Shown: positions 8,211 to 23,011, counted from the first letter of the stretch. The stretch is 64,000 nt of DNA from Oceanococcus atlanticus (GCF_002088235.1 NZ_AQQV01000004.1:143553-207552), one strand, 5' to 3'. Notes: generated by a model not told the origin, from the letters alone. Made by a program: numbers and translations.

Positions 8211-8247
8211 TTGTCGAAACTGTCAATGCCCCTGACAGAATCGACAA
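8211..8247. repeat. Nested inverted repeat over the activator start region
   Basis: Left arm TTGTCGA-AAC-TGTCA (8211-8225) and right arm TGACA-GAA-TCGACAA (8233-8247) pair over 15 bp with two mismatches, leaving the 7-nt loop ATGCCCC whose ATG (8226) is a candidate start of the activator gene. It could be a second operator allowing autoregulation or an RNA hairpin affecting translation. Which, if either, cannot be decided from sequence. Confidence 0.45.
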
Positions 8248-9539
8248 GACCTATGAAGCCCGAACCATTGCCGCCCCGCGCCTTGCTGGATGTCATTGAG
8301 TACCCGGCCATCTTGCTGGGCGCCGATTACCGTGTGCTCGCGAGCAATCGTCGTTATGTCGAACGCTTCGGTGACGTGCCCCCGTCTGCGCGTTGCTACG
8401 AAGTCTCCCACGGCTATGCGCATCCCTGCGATCAGGCCGGGGAGAGCTGCCCGATGGCGGCGTGCAAGCGCAGTGCGGGGCGCGAACGGGTGCTGCATAT
8501 TCACAACAGTCCCCGTGGTCGCGAGCACATTGATGTGGAGATGGTGCCCTTGCTCGACGACGCCGGCGTGGCACGCTACTTCGTCGAGGTCCTCAAACCG
8601 GTGCCCATAGCCAGCGCCCAGGCCAATGCCACGCGCATGGTGGGCCGCAGTGCGGCGTTCAACCAGATGCTGGAAATGATCAATCTGGTGGCCGCGCATG
8701 AAACCTCGGTGCTGCTGCTGGGTGAAACCGGCACGGGCAAGGAACTGGCCGCCAGCGCCATTCATGAAGCGAGCTTGCGCGCACACAAGAGCATGGTCAC
8801 GGTGGAATGTGCCGGATTGACCGAAACGCTGTTCGAGAGCGAGCTTTTCGGTCATGTCAAAGGCGCTTTCACCGGCGCGGTGAGCAACAAGCGTGGCCTG
8901 CTCGAGTTGGCTCAGGGCGGCACGTTGTTCCTCGATGAGATCGGTGACGTGCCGGTGGGCATGCAGGTCAAGCTGCTGCGTCTGCTGGAAACCGGGACCT
9001 ACCGCGCGGTAGGGGATACCCAGCTTAGGCGGGCAGATTTCCGTCTGGTCTGCGCCACCCACAAGGATCTACGCGAGCAGGTGCAGCGCGGTGCCTTTCG
9101 CGAGGATCTGTACTTCCGCATCAATGCCTTTCCGATCATCCTGCCGCCTCTGCGCAAGCGTCGCGAAGATATTCCGCTGCTGGCCCGCTCAATCCTCGAC
9201 AAGCTGCACCCCGGGCGGACCTACCGTCTGAGCGACAGAGCGCTGGCCCGGCTGCAGGCGCTGGCTTTCAGTGGCAATGTGCGTGAGCTGCGCAACATTC
9301 TGGAGCGGGCCACGATTTTCGCGCGTGAATTGCTGATTGACGATGAGGTGCTGCAGCGCAGCCTCGGTGAGGCGCCAGAAATCCGTGACCATGCCAACGA
9401 AGAGGCTGCGTGGGTGGATTTGCACACCCAGGAACGACGCTACCTCAAGCAGTTGCTTGATCACTGCCAGGGTGACAAGGCGCGCGCCGCGCAGATCGCC
9501 GGTATCAGCGTGCGCTCGCTGTACCGCCGGCTGGAATAA
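8226..9539 (+). CDS. fisR: FisR-like sigma-54-dependent activator (probable sulfane-sulfur sensor)
   Basis: 437 residues from ATG 8226; ATG 8253 or an upstream TTG (8205) are also possible, and none has a clear ribosome site. The N-terminal PAS-like domain holds Cys57, Cys68 and Cys75 (CYEVSHGYAHPCDQ, GESCPMAAC), spaced 11 and 7 residues apart. From memory this is the spacing of C53, C64 and C71 in Cupriavidus FisR, which senses polysulfide. The AAA domain has Walker A GETGTGKE (about 166), sigma-54 contact GAFTGA (213) and Walker B GGTLFLDEIGD. A Fis-type helix-turn-helix, KARAAQIAGISVRSLYRRLE, ends the protein. It is divergent from cydAB-sqr, whose promoter is sigma-54 type, so that operon is the likely target. 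Confidence 0.85.
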   Translation: MPLTESTRPMKPEPLPPRALLDVIEYPAILLGADYRVLASNRRYVERFGDVPPSARCYEVSHGYAHPCDQAGESCPMAACKRSAGRERVLHIHNSPRGREHIDVEMVPLLDDAGVARYFVEVLKPVPIASAQANATRMVGRSAAFNQMLEMINLVAAHETSVLLLGETGTGKELAASAIHEASLRAHKSMVTVECAGLTETLFESELFGHVKGAFTGAVSNKRGLLELAQGGTLFLDEIGDVPVGMQVKLLRLLETGTYRAVGDTQLRRADFRLVCATHKDLREQVQRGAFREDLYFRINAFPIILPPLRKRREDIPLLARSILDKLHPGRTYRLSDRALARLQALAFSGNVRELRNILERATIFARELLIDDEVLQRSLGEAPEIRDHANEEAAWVDLHTQERRYLKQLLDHCQGDKARAAQIAGISVRSLYRRLE

Positions 9540-10145
9540 TCAGTCCAGCGTCAGTTGCAACGCGTGTTGCTGGGCCTCGGCATGACAGGGGCAACTCAGA
9601 ATGTGGTCGTTAACCATGCCGGTGGCCTGCATGTGGGCGTAGACAATGGTCGAGCCCATGAAGCTGAAACCGCGTGCTTTGAGGTCCTTGGCGACGCTGT
9701 CGGACAAGGCAGTGGTCGCCGGGATGTCACTCATGCTCTGGCGCTGCCCCTGCACCGGTTGCCCGTCGACGAACCCCCAAATGTAGCGGGCGAAGCTGCC
9801 GAATTCTTCCTGCACACGGAGAAACGCCTGCGCGTTGTTGACTGCGGAGCGTACCTTGGCCCGGTTGCGAATGATGCCGGCATCGCTCAGCGCGGCGCTT
9901 TGTTCCTGCTCGCTCATGCGAGCAACACGCAGCGGGTCAAAGTCGTGAAAGATCCGTCGGTAGCCTTCTCGTCGGCGCAGTATGGTCAGCCACGACAGAC
10001 CGGCCTGCGCGCCTTCCAATATCACGAACTCGAACAGCTTGCGATCATCGGTGACCGGCACGCCCCATTCATCATCGTGATAGGCGTGCTCGATGTCGGT
10101 CTTGCGCGCCCAGTTGCAGATGGCCTCGCGCGGATGACGGCTCAT
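9540..10145 (-). CDS. tag: DNA-3-methyladenine glycosylase I
   Basis: 201 residues, slightly longer than E. coli Tag. It removes 3-methyladenine from alkylated DNA as the first step of base excision repair. ICNWARKTDIEHAYHDDEWGVP at the start and NDHILSCPCH at the end supply the family's zinc ligands (Cys10, His23, His181, Cys185 by alignment), and EGAQAGLSWLTILRRREGYRRIF is the conserved helix-hairpin region. The start overlaps the stop of the upstream S46 peptidase gene by 4 nt, suggesting translational coupling. Its stop abuts the stop of the convergent activator gene with no spacer. Confidence 0.95.
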   Translation of the reverse strand: MSRHPREAICNWARKTDIEHAYHDDEWGVPVTDDRKLFEFVILEGAQAGLSWLTILRRREGYRRIFHDFDPLRVARMSEQEQSAALSDAGIIRNRAKVRSAVNNAQAFLRVQEEFGSFARYIWGFVDGQPVQGQRQSMSDIPATTALSDSVAKDLKARGFSFMGSTIVYAHMQATGMVNDHILSCPCHAEAQQHALQLTLD

Positions 10146-12217
10146 AGCGCGGGGAACAGCTCGTCGACCAACGACTGAGCCTGATACACCGCGCTCAGGG
10201 CCTGCTGCATGATCGCCGGGTGCACGGCCACGGCGCGGTTGTAGCGGCCATCATAGGCGTAGGCGCCGCCCAGGGAATGCAGGTTGCCGTCGAAGATCAG
10301 CCCCACCAGCTGGCCCTGGCGATTGAGCATCGGACTGCCCGAGTTCCCTCCGATAATGTCGTGGGTGGTGACGAAGTTGAATGGGGTGGCGAGGTCGATC
10401 TCGGCCAGCCGGTCGATCCACAGTGCCGGCAGGGCAAACGGCGGTTGGGCGGTGGAGCGGGCAATCAGACCGCCCACCGTGGTGGTCGGAAAGATGTCCT
10501 GACCAGCCTCTTTCCAGCCTTTGACCTGGCCGTAGCTCAGGCGCAGGCTGAAGGTGACGTCCGGGTAGCTGTTGGTGCCGTCCAGTTCAAAGCGTGCGCG
10601 GCTGATCAGTGTGGCATTGGCTTCGACCACCGCTTCAACTTCGCGCTCGACACGGGCTCGCACAGCGCGTGCGCTGCTGTCGATACGCCGCACAAAGGCA
10701 ATCAGCGGGTCGTTGCTGGCGGCAATGGCGGCGGCGCCACCATCCCAAAGTTCTTTGCGCACGGCCAGCTCGTTCAGCTGGGTATTTTCGATCAGGCTGC
10801 GCGCCAGTTCACGCGGTGACTGATTGCCCAGACTTTGGACCACGGCGGGGTGGTCTGGTCCAAGTTGTTCGCGCAGCTTTTCCAGGCTCCAGTCCAGCGT
10901 CAGGATCTCCAGCTCGGCATGGATGGGGGCGGCGGAAAACAGGCGCTGGGTGAGCTGGGGCAGGGCGGCATCGGTGTATTCATGCAGACGCTCTGCGTTG
11001 GGCTTGCTGCGTTCCTGCGCGGCGCGAACCAGGTGACGTGCGATGGAGAGCAGGTCGGACTGATACCCGCGCAGGCTCTCGAGCAGGGAATATTCGGTGT
11101 AGATGTCACGCCACACCTCCTGCGCCTGGGCGATCTTGGTCCAGGCCTCGGGTGTGGGTGTCTTGCGCAGCTGGCGGTGCTCGGCCACGCGCTCGCGCAG
11201 CGCGTTTTCGTGCGCCATGGCCGCCTGGATGAAGCCGCTTTCGCTGAGCGCGGCATGACGCCCGCGGTAGGCTTTGAGCGCGTTTTCGATGGCGAAGTAT
11301 TCGCGTTGCGCCATGCGTGTCTGCTCGCTGCCCTGGCGCATGAACTGGCGCAGCACGCCGCGCAGTTCCGCCAGATAGGTCAGTCGCTGCGGCAGCACCA
11401 CATCACGCAATGCGGTGAGTTGGGCCACCGTGTAGCTGCGCTGAGTTGAGCCCGGATGACCGGTGACGAAAACCAGTTCGTCCTGCGCTGCGCCATCCGG
11501 CTTGATCGAGAAGTATGCCTCGGGCTCGACCGCCTGGCCGTCGCGGTAGGCGCGCAGCAGCGCCATGTCGAGCGCATAACGCGGGAAGCTGAAGTTGTCT
11601 GGATCACCACCAAAGGCGGCAATCGCCGTTTCCGGGGCAAACACCAGGCGCACGTCCTGATAACGCCGGTAGCGGTAAAGATGATAGCGGCCGCCTTCGT
11701 AGAGGCTGACCACATCGCAGCGCTGGTTGGCGTCGCCCTGTGCGCAGTTTGACTCCAGACTGGCCATGGCCGCTTTGCGCGCGGTCTTGGCTTGCGCGTC
11801 GGACAGCCCCTCGGCGGGTTTTTCAACCTCACCGGTGACGTCGGTGATGCTTTCCAGCTGATTGAGCTCGATCTCCGGGCAGATCGCTTCGTCTTCGCGC
11901 TTGTGGGCTACGAAACCCTTTTCCAGCAGGTTGTCCTGACGGCTGGACAGCTGCGCGATGCAGCGGCTGACGCAGTGGTGATTGGTGAGCACCAGCCCCT
12001 GGTTGGACACGAAAGCCCCGGAGCAACCGCCGGCCAGCCGCACTGATGCACGCTGGAGTTTGTCGACCCAGGCCTGATCCGGCGCGAAATTGTACCCATC
12101 AGCCAGCGCTTTGCGGGGCAGGTTGTCCAGGGTCCACAAGCCTTCTTCAGCAAGGCCGGGCGCCGCCGTCAGCGCAGCCGATATGATAAGTAACCGGCGG
12201 GAGAGTTTGGCAAGCAT
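10142..12217 (-). CDS. S46 family serine exopeptidase (dipeptidyl-peptidase 7/11 type), exported
   Basis: 691 residues, the typical length. A signal peptide (about 1-23, ending PGLAEE) directs it to the periplasm. The catalytic triad is visible: His in LVLTNHHCVSRC (80/81), Asp in AFGGDPDNFSFPRYALDMALLR, Ser in DIIGGNSGSPMLNRQGQLVG. S46 enzymes release dipeptides from the N-terminus of peptides. Whether it prefers hydrophobic (DPP7) or acidic (DPP11) residues cannot be told here. It lies 20 nt after hemE and overlaps tag by 4 nt. This family is common in Xanthomonadales and Bacteroidetes but not in enterics or most pseudomonads. Confidence 0.92.
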   Translation of the reverse strand: MLAKLSRRLLIISAALTAAPGLAEEGLWTLDNLPRKALADGYNFAPDQAWVDKLQRASVRLAGGCSGAFVSNQGLVLTNHHCVSRCIAQLSSRQDNLLEKGFVAHKREDEAICPEIELNQLESITDVTGEVEKPAEGLSDAQAKTARKAAMASLESNCAQGDANQRCDVVSLYEGGRYHLYRYRRYQDVRLVFAPETAIAAFGGDPDNFSFPRYALDMALLRAYRDGQAVEPEAYFSIKPDGAAQDELVFVTGHPGSTQRSYTVAQLTALRDVVLPQRLTYLAELRGVLRQFMRQGSEQTRMAQREYFAIENALKAYRGRHAALSESGFIQAAMAHENALRERVAEHRQLRKTPTPEAWTKIAQAQEVWRDIYTEYSLLESLRGYQSDLLSIARHLVRAAQERSKPNAERLHEYTDAALPQLTQRLFSAAPIHAELEILTLDWSLEKLREQLGPDHPAVVQSLGNQSPRELARSLIENTQLNELAVRKELWDGGAAAIAASNDPLIAFVRRIDSSARAVRARVEREVEAVVEANATLISRARFELDGTNSYPDVTFSLRLSYGQVKGWKEAGQDIFPTTTVGGLIARSTAQPPFALPALWIDRLAEIDLATPFNFVTTHDIIGGNSGSPMLNRQGQLVGLIFDGNLHSLGGAYAYDGRYNRAVAVHPAIMQQALSAVYQAQSLVDELFPAL

Positions 12218-12237
12218 GGGGTGTCCCTGTTACGGGG

Positions 12238-13305
12238 TTAGCGGTGAAAAGCGGGGCTGAACTCGTGCACGGCGTCAATCATGACACCCGCATTGTGTGG
12301 CGAGACTTCGGGGGTGATGCCGTGGCCAAGGTTGAAGACATGGCCGTCACCCGGACCGAATTCGCCAAGTACACGCTGAACCTGCTGACGGATCATCTGT
12401 TCGCTGCCGAGCAGTACCGAGGGGTCCAGGTTGCCTTGCAGCGCCACGCGATGCCCGACGCGGCGTCGCGCCTCGGCCAGATTGACGGTCCAGTCCAGAC
12501 CCAGCGCATCGAAACCGGCATCGGCTTGCTGTTCCAGCCAGCCGGCCCCGTTCTTGGTAAACCAGACCACCGGAATCTTGTGTCCGTCGCGTTCGCGCTG
12601 CAGCTGTTCCAGGATGCGTTGCCCGGCCGCCAGGGAGAAATCCAGATAGGCCTGATGGGCCAGCACGCCACCCCAGGTGTCGAAGATCATCAGGGCCTGG
12701 GCGCCGGCTTCGATCTGGGCATTGAGATAGGCGGCCACCGCATCAGCCAGCTTGTTGAGCAGGCGCTCCAGGGCTGCCGGGTCGGTGTACAGCAGGGCTT
12801 TGATCGTGCCGAAGGTTTTCGACGAGCCGCCTTCAACCATGTAGGTGGCCAAGGTCCATGGACTGCCGGCAAAACCGATCAACGGCACCTGGCCATTCAG
12901 TTCTCGGCGGATGGTGCTGACCGCCTGCATCACGTAACCCAGATCCTTGTGCGGATCGGGCAGCGGCAGGGCATCGATTTCGGCCGCGCTGCGCACCGTA
13001 CGCTCGAATTTGGGGCCTTCGCCGGCGCTGAAGTACAGGCCCAGGCCCATCGCATCCGGCACGGTCAGGATGTCGGAAAACAGGATGGCCGCGTCCAGCG
13101 CATAGCGGCGCAGCGGTTGCAGCGTGACCTCGCAGGCCAGTTCCGGGTTCTGGCACAGACCCATGAACCCGTTCACGCTTTCGCGTGTTGCACGGTACTC
13201 CGGCAGATAGCGCCCGGCCTGGCGCATCATCCACACCGGCGTGCGCTCCACGGCCTGACGTTGCAGGGCCCGCAGCAGCAAATCATTCTTCATGGTGTCA
13301 GCCAC
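12238..13305 (-). CDS. hemE: Uroporphyrinogen decarboxylase
   Basis: 355 residues, standard length. It decarboxylates the four acetate chains of uroporphyrinogen III to give coproporphyrinogen III in heme synthesis. The signature [17 protein letters not shown] is at about 20-36, and the second signature region [20 protein letters not shown] follows. It lies 2 nt after pyrF, in the leftward gltB-gltD-pyrF-hemE series; the hemE position downstream of gltBD is also found in Pseudomonas. Confidence 0.97.
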   Translation of the reverse strand: MADTMKNDLLLRALQRQAVERTPVWMMRQAGRYLPEYRATRESVNGFMGLCQNPELACEVTLQPLRRYALDAAILFSDILTVPDAMGLGLYFSAGEGPKFERTVRSAAEIDALPLPDPHKDLGYVMQAVSTIRRELNGQVPLIGFAGSPWTLATYMVEGGSSKTFGTIKALLYTDPAALERLLNKLADAVAAYLNAQIEAGAQALMIFDTWGGVLAHQAYLDFSLAAGQRILEQLQRERDGHKIPVVWFTKNGAGWLEQQADAGFDALGLDWTVNLAEARRRVGHRVALQGNLDPSVLLGSEQMIRQQVQRVLGEFGPGDGHVFNLGHGITPEVSPHNAGVMIDAVHEFSPAFHR

Positions 13306-13307
13306 AG

Positions 13308-14021
13308 TCAGGCGCTGAGCGCCTGGGAAATTTCATACTGAATGGCCGCCGCAGCGGCGCGCGGATCGGAAGCGTTGCGAATCGGCCGCCCCACCACCAG
13401 ATAGTCGGAGCCCAGCTGGATGGCATCGGTGGGCGAGAGCACCCGTTTCTGGTCATCCGTTGGTCGGTTGTCAACCGGGCGAATGCCGGGGGTGACCACA
13501 ATCAGTTTGTCCAGTCCGCTGGCGCGAACCGCAGCCACTTCCATACCGGACGAGACGATGCCGTCGCAGCCGCTTTCGAAGGCGCGCTTGGCGCGCGACA
13601 AGACCAACTGTTCGACATCGCAGTCGAAACCCAGATCATCCAGATCGCCGCGATCCAGGCTGGTCAGAGCGGTTACGGCGAGGACCTTAAGCGCACCGGT
13701 GCGCGCTTCGGCTGCCGCCTGCATGATGCCCTGATTGCCGTGCACGGTGCACAGATGCACCCCGCGCTCGGACAGCTGACGCACCGCGCTGGCCGTGGTG
13801 GCCGGGATATCGAAAAACTTGAGGTCGGCAAAGACCTTCTTGCCGCGTTCCAGCAGGAAATCGATGAGCCGCCAGTAGTCGTCGCTCATGGCCAGTTCGA
13901 GGCCGAGCTTGTAGAACGTGACGGTGTCGCCCAGTTCGTTGACGAGTTTGATCGCGGCGGATGCATCGGGCACATCCAGGGCGAATATCAGGCGCTCGGA
14001 TTCAGGTATCGCTCGGGTCAT
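13308..14021 (-). CDS. pyrF: Orotidine 5'-phosphate decarboxylase
   Basis: 237 residues from the ATG at 14021 ([17 protein letters not shown]). An upstream in-frame start would add 17 unlike residues. The catalytic motif [17 protein letters not shown] carries the Asp-Lys-Asp residues, and [20 protein letters not shown] the phosphate-binding region. It makes UMP, the last step of de novo pyrimidine synthesis. It is 65 nt after gltD and 2 nt before hemE. Confidence 0.96.
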   Translation of the reverse strand: MTRAIPESERLIFALDVPDASAAIKLVNELGDTVTFYKLGLELAMSDDYWRLIDFLLERGKKVFADLKFFDIPATTASAVRQLSERGVHLCTVHGNQGIMQAAAEARTGALKVLAVTALTSLDRGDLDDLGFDCDVEQLVLSRAKRAFESGCDGIVSSGMEVAAVRASGLDKLIVVTPGIRPVDNRPTDDQKRVLSPTDAIQLGSDYLVVGRPIRNASDPRAAAAAIQYEISQALSA

Positions 14022-14086
14022 CGTGGCTCGGCTGGTAAGTGCCCGGGGATTATCGATGATGCCCGGGCACATTGCGAGGTGGCCTT

Positions 14087-19957
<5,871 letters not shown>

Positions 19958-20133
19958 CATGCTCACCTGCCAGCAATCGGTGGGGCGAACCGAGACGTCA
20001 CCAGCATGGCGGCGATCGGGTCGCAAGGTGTTGATTTGTTTTGCGCTCTCGGACAAAGCCTCCGTCGTCCGGCAGCGTCAATCGGTTGAAGGCGAAGGCC
20101 GCTGGGCGGCAATTCTCCGCGCTGAGCCGATCA

Positions 20134-20162
20134 ATTATAGAAACCTATGTGCGCCGCAGCAA
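20134..20162 (-). promoter_or_regulatory. Putative gltB promoter
   Basis: On the minus strand, -35 TTGCTG (20157-20162) and a consensus -10 TATAAT (20134-20139) are separated by 17 nt. Transcription would start near 20127, leaving an unusually long leader of about 170 nt before gltB. I see no riboswitch-like structure I can name in that leader. Confidence 0.55.
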
Positions 20163-20209
20163 ATTTTGCGCCAGTTTCCATACGCCGGCGTACAGTTGAA
20201 AGCCCGTGT

Positions 20210-21334
20210 TCAGAGCTTTCGCGGGTTGAACATGCGTTCGTGTTCTTCGATCGCGAAGCGGTCGGTCATGCCGGCGATGTAATCGGCCACAGCGCGGGCC
20301 AGGCCATAACGCTCGGCGGCGTCCTGGTGGCGGGGCGGAAGCAGACGTTGATCGCTGTGAAAGGCCTGGAACAGATCACCTATGACCTGCTGGGCTTTGC
20401 GCCCGGAGCGGTGCACCCGGTAGTGCTGATACAGGTGCTTGAGCAGGTAGCTCTTAAGCTCGCGTGACTCCGCAGCCATGCTGTCGGAATAGGCCACCAC
20501 CGCCTGGCTGTGCTCGCGGATGTCCTGGATATGCTGCGGCGCCAGCGCCTTGAGCCGGGCGGTGGTTTCGCGGGTCAGGTCGACCACCAGCTCGTTGATC
20601 ATGCGGCGAATGATTTCATGGCGCAGCGCGCGCTCCCCGACCTGCGGGTACTGACCCAGCACCTTGTCGTGCACGCGCCGGAACAGTGCGGTGTCGCGCA
20701 GGCCTTCGATACTCAAGAGACCGGCGCGCAGGCCGTCGTCGACATCATGATTGTTGTAGGCAATTTCATCAGCGAGATTGGCCAATTGCGCTTCAGCGCC
20801 CGGTTGCTGGCGCGCCAGAAAACGTTCGCCGATGTCACCCAACTCGCGTGCATGCTTGCGCGAGCAGTGCTTGAGTATGCCCTCGCGCGATTCGAAGCAC
20901 AGGTTGAGGCCGCGGAAGCTGGCGTATTTTTCCTCCAGCTCGTCGACCACACGCAGTGACTGCAGGTTGTGCTCGAAACCGCCGTGATCGCGCATGCAAT
21001 GATTGAGCGCATCCTGCCCGGCATGACCGAACGGCGTATGTCCGAGGTCGTGGGCCAGTGAGATGGTCTCGGTCAGATCCTCGTTGAGCTGCAGATTGCG
21101 CGCGATCGTGCGTGCGATCTGAGCCACTTCCAGCGAATGGGTCAGACGGGTACGAAACAGGTCGCCTTCGTGATTGACGAAAACCTGTGTTTTGTAGACC
21201 AGACGGCGAAATGCCGTGGAATGCACGATACGGTCGCGGTCGCGCTGATATTCGGTGCGCATCTGCGGCGCCGCCTCGGGATGCCTGCGGCCGCGGCTTC
21301 GTTCGGGGTGGGCTGCGTAAGGCGCGAGGTTCAT
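20210..21334 (-). CDS. dgt: dGTP triphosphohydrolase-like HD protein
   Basis: 374 residues, the length of the short Dgt-like group. The HD-domain metal ligands are visible: TRLTHSLEVAQIARTIA (His) and SLAHDLGHTPFGHAGQDAL (His-Asp and His), with Asp in NLADEIAYNNHDVDDGL. YQRDRDRIVHSTAFRRLVYKTQVF is the family N-terminal motif. Members hydrolyse dNTPs to deoxynucleoside and triphosphate, affecting nucleotide pools. It begins 1 nt after aroB and is in the place that damX holds in related gene clusters. Confidence 0.93.
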   Translation of the reverse strand: MNLAPYAAHPERSRGRRHPEAAPQMRTEYQRDRDRIVHSTAFRRLVYKTQVFVNHEGDLFRTRLTHSLEVAQIARTIARNLQLNEDLTETISLAHDLGHTPFGHAGQDALNHCMRDHGGFEHNLQSLRVVDELEEKYASFRGLNLCFESREGILKHCSRKHARELGDIGERFLARQQPGAEAQLANLADEIAYNNHDVDDGLRAGLLSIEGLRDTALFRRVHDKVLGQYPQVGERALRHEIIRRMINELVVDLTRETTARLKALAPQHIQDIREHSQAVVAYSDSMAAESRELKSYLLKHLYQHYRVHRSGRKAQQVIGDLFQAFHSDQRLLPPRHQDAAERYGLARAVADYIAGMTDRFAIEEHERMFNPRKL

Positions 21335-21335
21335 G

Positions 21336-22421
21336 TCAGTCGCGGCAGTAGTGCTGAAGGGTCTGCATCAGCAGCGCATCGTCATAGTCGGCGCTGAGCA
21401 GGGCATCGCCCAGGGCTCGAAACAGCACCAGGCGAACCCGACCGGCTGCGGTTTTCTTGTCGCCCTGCATCAGGGCGCGCATGCGCTCCGCCGATAGCCC
21501 GGAGGGCACCGCAGTGGGCAGGCCGGCCTTGCTGATCAGGGCGTCGACGCGCTGGCAATCGGCGCGACTGATCCAGCCATGGCGCTGCGACAGCTCAGCC
21601 GCCATGCACATGCCGGTGGCGACGGCTTCACCGTGCAACCAGTCGCGGTATTCCAGATGGGCTTCAATGGCGTGACCGAAGGTATGTCCGAGGTTGAGCA
21701 GGGCGCGTTGGCCTTTTTCCTTTTCGTCAGCCGAGACGACCTGGGCCTTATGGCGGCAGGATGTGGCAATGGCATGGCTAAGTGTTTCGCCGTCGCGCGC
21801 CAGCAGCGCCTCCATGTGGCTTTCCAGCCAGGTGAAGAAATCGATGTCGCCGAGCAGGCCATACTTGATGACCTCGGCCACCCCGGCCTTGAACTCGCGT
21901 GCGGGCAGGGTATCCAGGGTATTCAGGTCGGTGAGCACACAATCCGGTTGGTGAAACGCACCGATCATGTTCTTGCCCAGCGGGTGGTTGACCGCAGTTT
22001 TGCCGCCCACCGACGAGTCCACCTGCGACAGCAGTGTGGTCGGAATCTGAACCAGAGGAATGCCGCGCTGGTAGACCGCGGCAGCGAAGCCGGCCAGATC
22101 ACCAACCACGCCGCCGCCCAGAGCAATGATTGTGGTGTCACGGCCGAGCTTGAGCGCCAGCATCTTGTCGAGCACCGCGCTGAGCTGCTCCATCGATTTG
22201 AAGCGCTCGCCGTCCGGCATGACGTGAACCGGTAGCTGATCGCCCAGTGCGGCCTGAACCTGATTCAGGTACAGCGGCGCCACCGTGTCATTGGTGATGA
22301 CGAAAGCACGGCCATTGCGCGCGCCTTCGGGGTAGAGCTGCGCATTGGCGATCAGGTTGCGGCCCAGATGAATCGGGTAGTGCTTGCCCGGAATGTCGAC
22401 ATCCACACGCATGGGGTTCAA
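21336..22421 (-). CDS. aroB: 3-dehydroquinate synthase
   Basis: 361 residues. It converts DAHP to 3-dehydroquinate, the second step of the shikimate pathway, using NAD and zinc. ALGGGVVGDLAGFAAAVYQRGIPLVQIPTTLLSQVDSSVGGKTAVN is the conserved NAD and substrate region; zinc ligands lie in GHTFGHAIEA and in the Glu of GVAEVIKYG. The start overlaps the aroK stop by 4 nt. Confidence 0.97.
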   Translation of the reverse strand: MNPMRVDVDIPGKHYPIHLGRNLIANAQLYPEGARNGRAFVITNDTVAPLYLNQVQAALGDQLPVHVMPDGERFKSMEQLSAVLDKMLALKLGRDTTIIALGGGVVGDLAGFAAAVYQRGIPLVQIPTTLLSQVDSSVGGKTAVNHPLGKNMIGAFHQPDCVLTDLNTLDTLPAREFKAGVAEVIKYGLLGDIDFFTWLESHMEALLARDGETLSHAIATSCRHKAQVVSADEKEKGQRALLNLGHTFGHAIEAHLEYRDWLHGEAVATGMCMAAELSQRHGWISRADCQRVDALISKAGLPTAVPSGLSAERMRALMQGDKKTAAGRVRLVLFRALGDALLSADYDDALLMQTLQHYCRD

Positions 22422-22948
22422 GACTTGGGCTCCATTTGCGTCAGTTTCTGGTTGATCAGCATGGCCAGCGAGCGGGCTGACTGGGCCTTGCTTGGAATGA
22501 TCAGGTCTGCGACTTCGCGATACCAGGGGTCACGCAAGGCCATCAGCTCCTTGAGGATTTTCTTCGGGTTGTCCTGTTGCAGCAACGGGCGGTTCTTGCT
22601 TTTGCGCGTGCGCCGCCACTGCTGCTCGACTTCAGTATAGAGGTAGACCACGCGGCCGCGGTTTTTGAGATGCGTGCGATTGGCTTCGCGCATGACCACG
22701 CCGCCGCCGGTGGCGAGCACGATTCCGCGTTCTTGCGATAGGTCGTCGATCAGCTGCTCTTCGCGGTCACGAAAGCCAGCCTCACCCTCCTTGTCGAAGA
22801 TATACGGAATATCCACGCCGGTGCGGGCTTCGAGTTCATGGTCGGCGTCGATGAATTGCATGCCGCGCAAACGCGCGAGATGACGACCAACTGTGGTTTT
22901 GCCGGCCCCCATGGGACCAACCAGAAAGACGGGTGGCGAGTCGTTCAA
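22418..22948 (-). CDS. aroK: Shikimate kinase
   Basis: 176 residues. The P-loop VGPMGAGKTTVGRHLA is at about 11-26; shikimate binding by Asp and Arg is in FIDADHELEARTG, and VLATGGGVVMREANRTHL follows. It phosphorylates shikimate. Only a 27-nt gap separates it from the pilQ terminator, so it is either served by read-through or by a promoter inside pilQ. Confidence 0.97.
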   Translation of the reverse strand: MNDSPPVFLVGPMGAGKTTVGRHLARLRGMQFIDADHELEARTGVDIPYIFDKEGEAGFRDREEQLIDDLSQERGIVLATGGGVVMREANRTHLKNRGRVVYLYTEVEQQWRRTRKSKNRPLLQQDNPKKILKELMALRDPWYREVADLIIPSKAQSARSLAMLINQKLTQMEPKS

Positions 22949-22975
22949 AACAACCGGTGCGGCACAAGCCGCGCA

Positions 22976-23011
22976 AATAAAAAGGCCCCGATTATAACGA
23001 TCGGGGCCTTT
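22976..23011 (-). terminator. Rho-independent terminator after pilQ
   Basis: A perfect 12-bp stem (AAAGGCCCCGAT, 22981-22992, with 23000-23011) with a 7-nt loop. On the minus strand it is followed by TTTTTATTT. It begins 18 nt after the pilQ stop. Confidence 0.88.

Noticed and set aside
8226..9539. Activator called NorR (nitric oxide sensor)
   Set aside because: There is no GAF domain; the N-terminus is PAS-like with a FisR-type cysteine pattern and the neighbours concern sulfide and quinol oxidation, not NO reduction.
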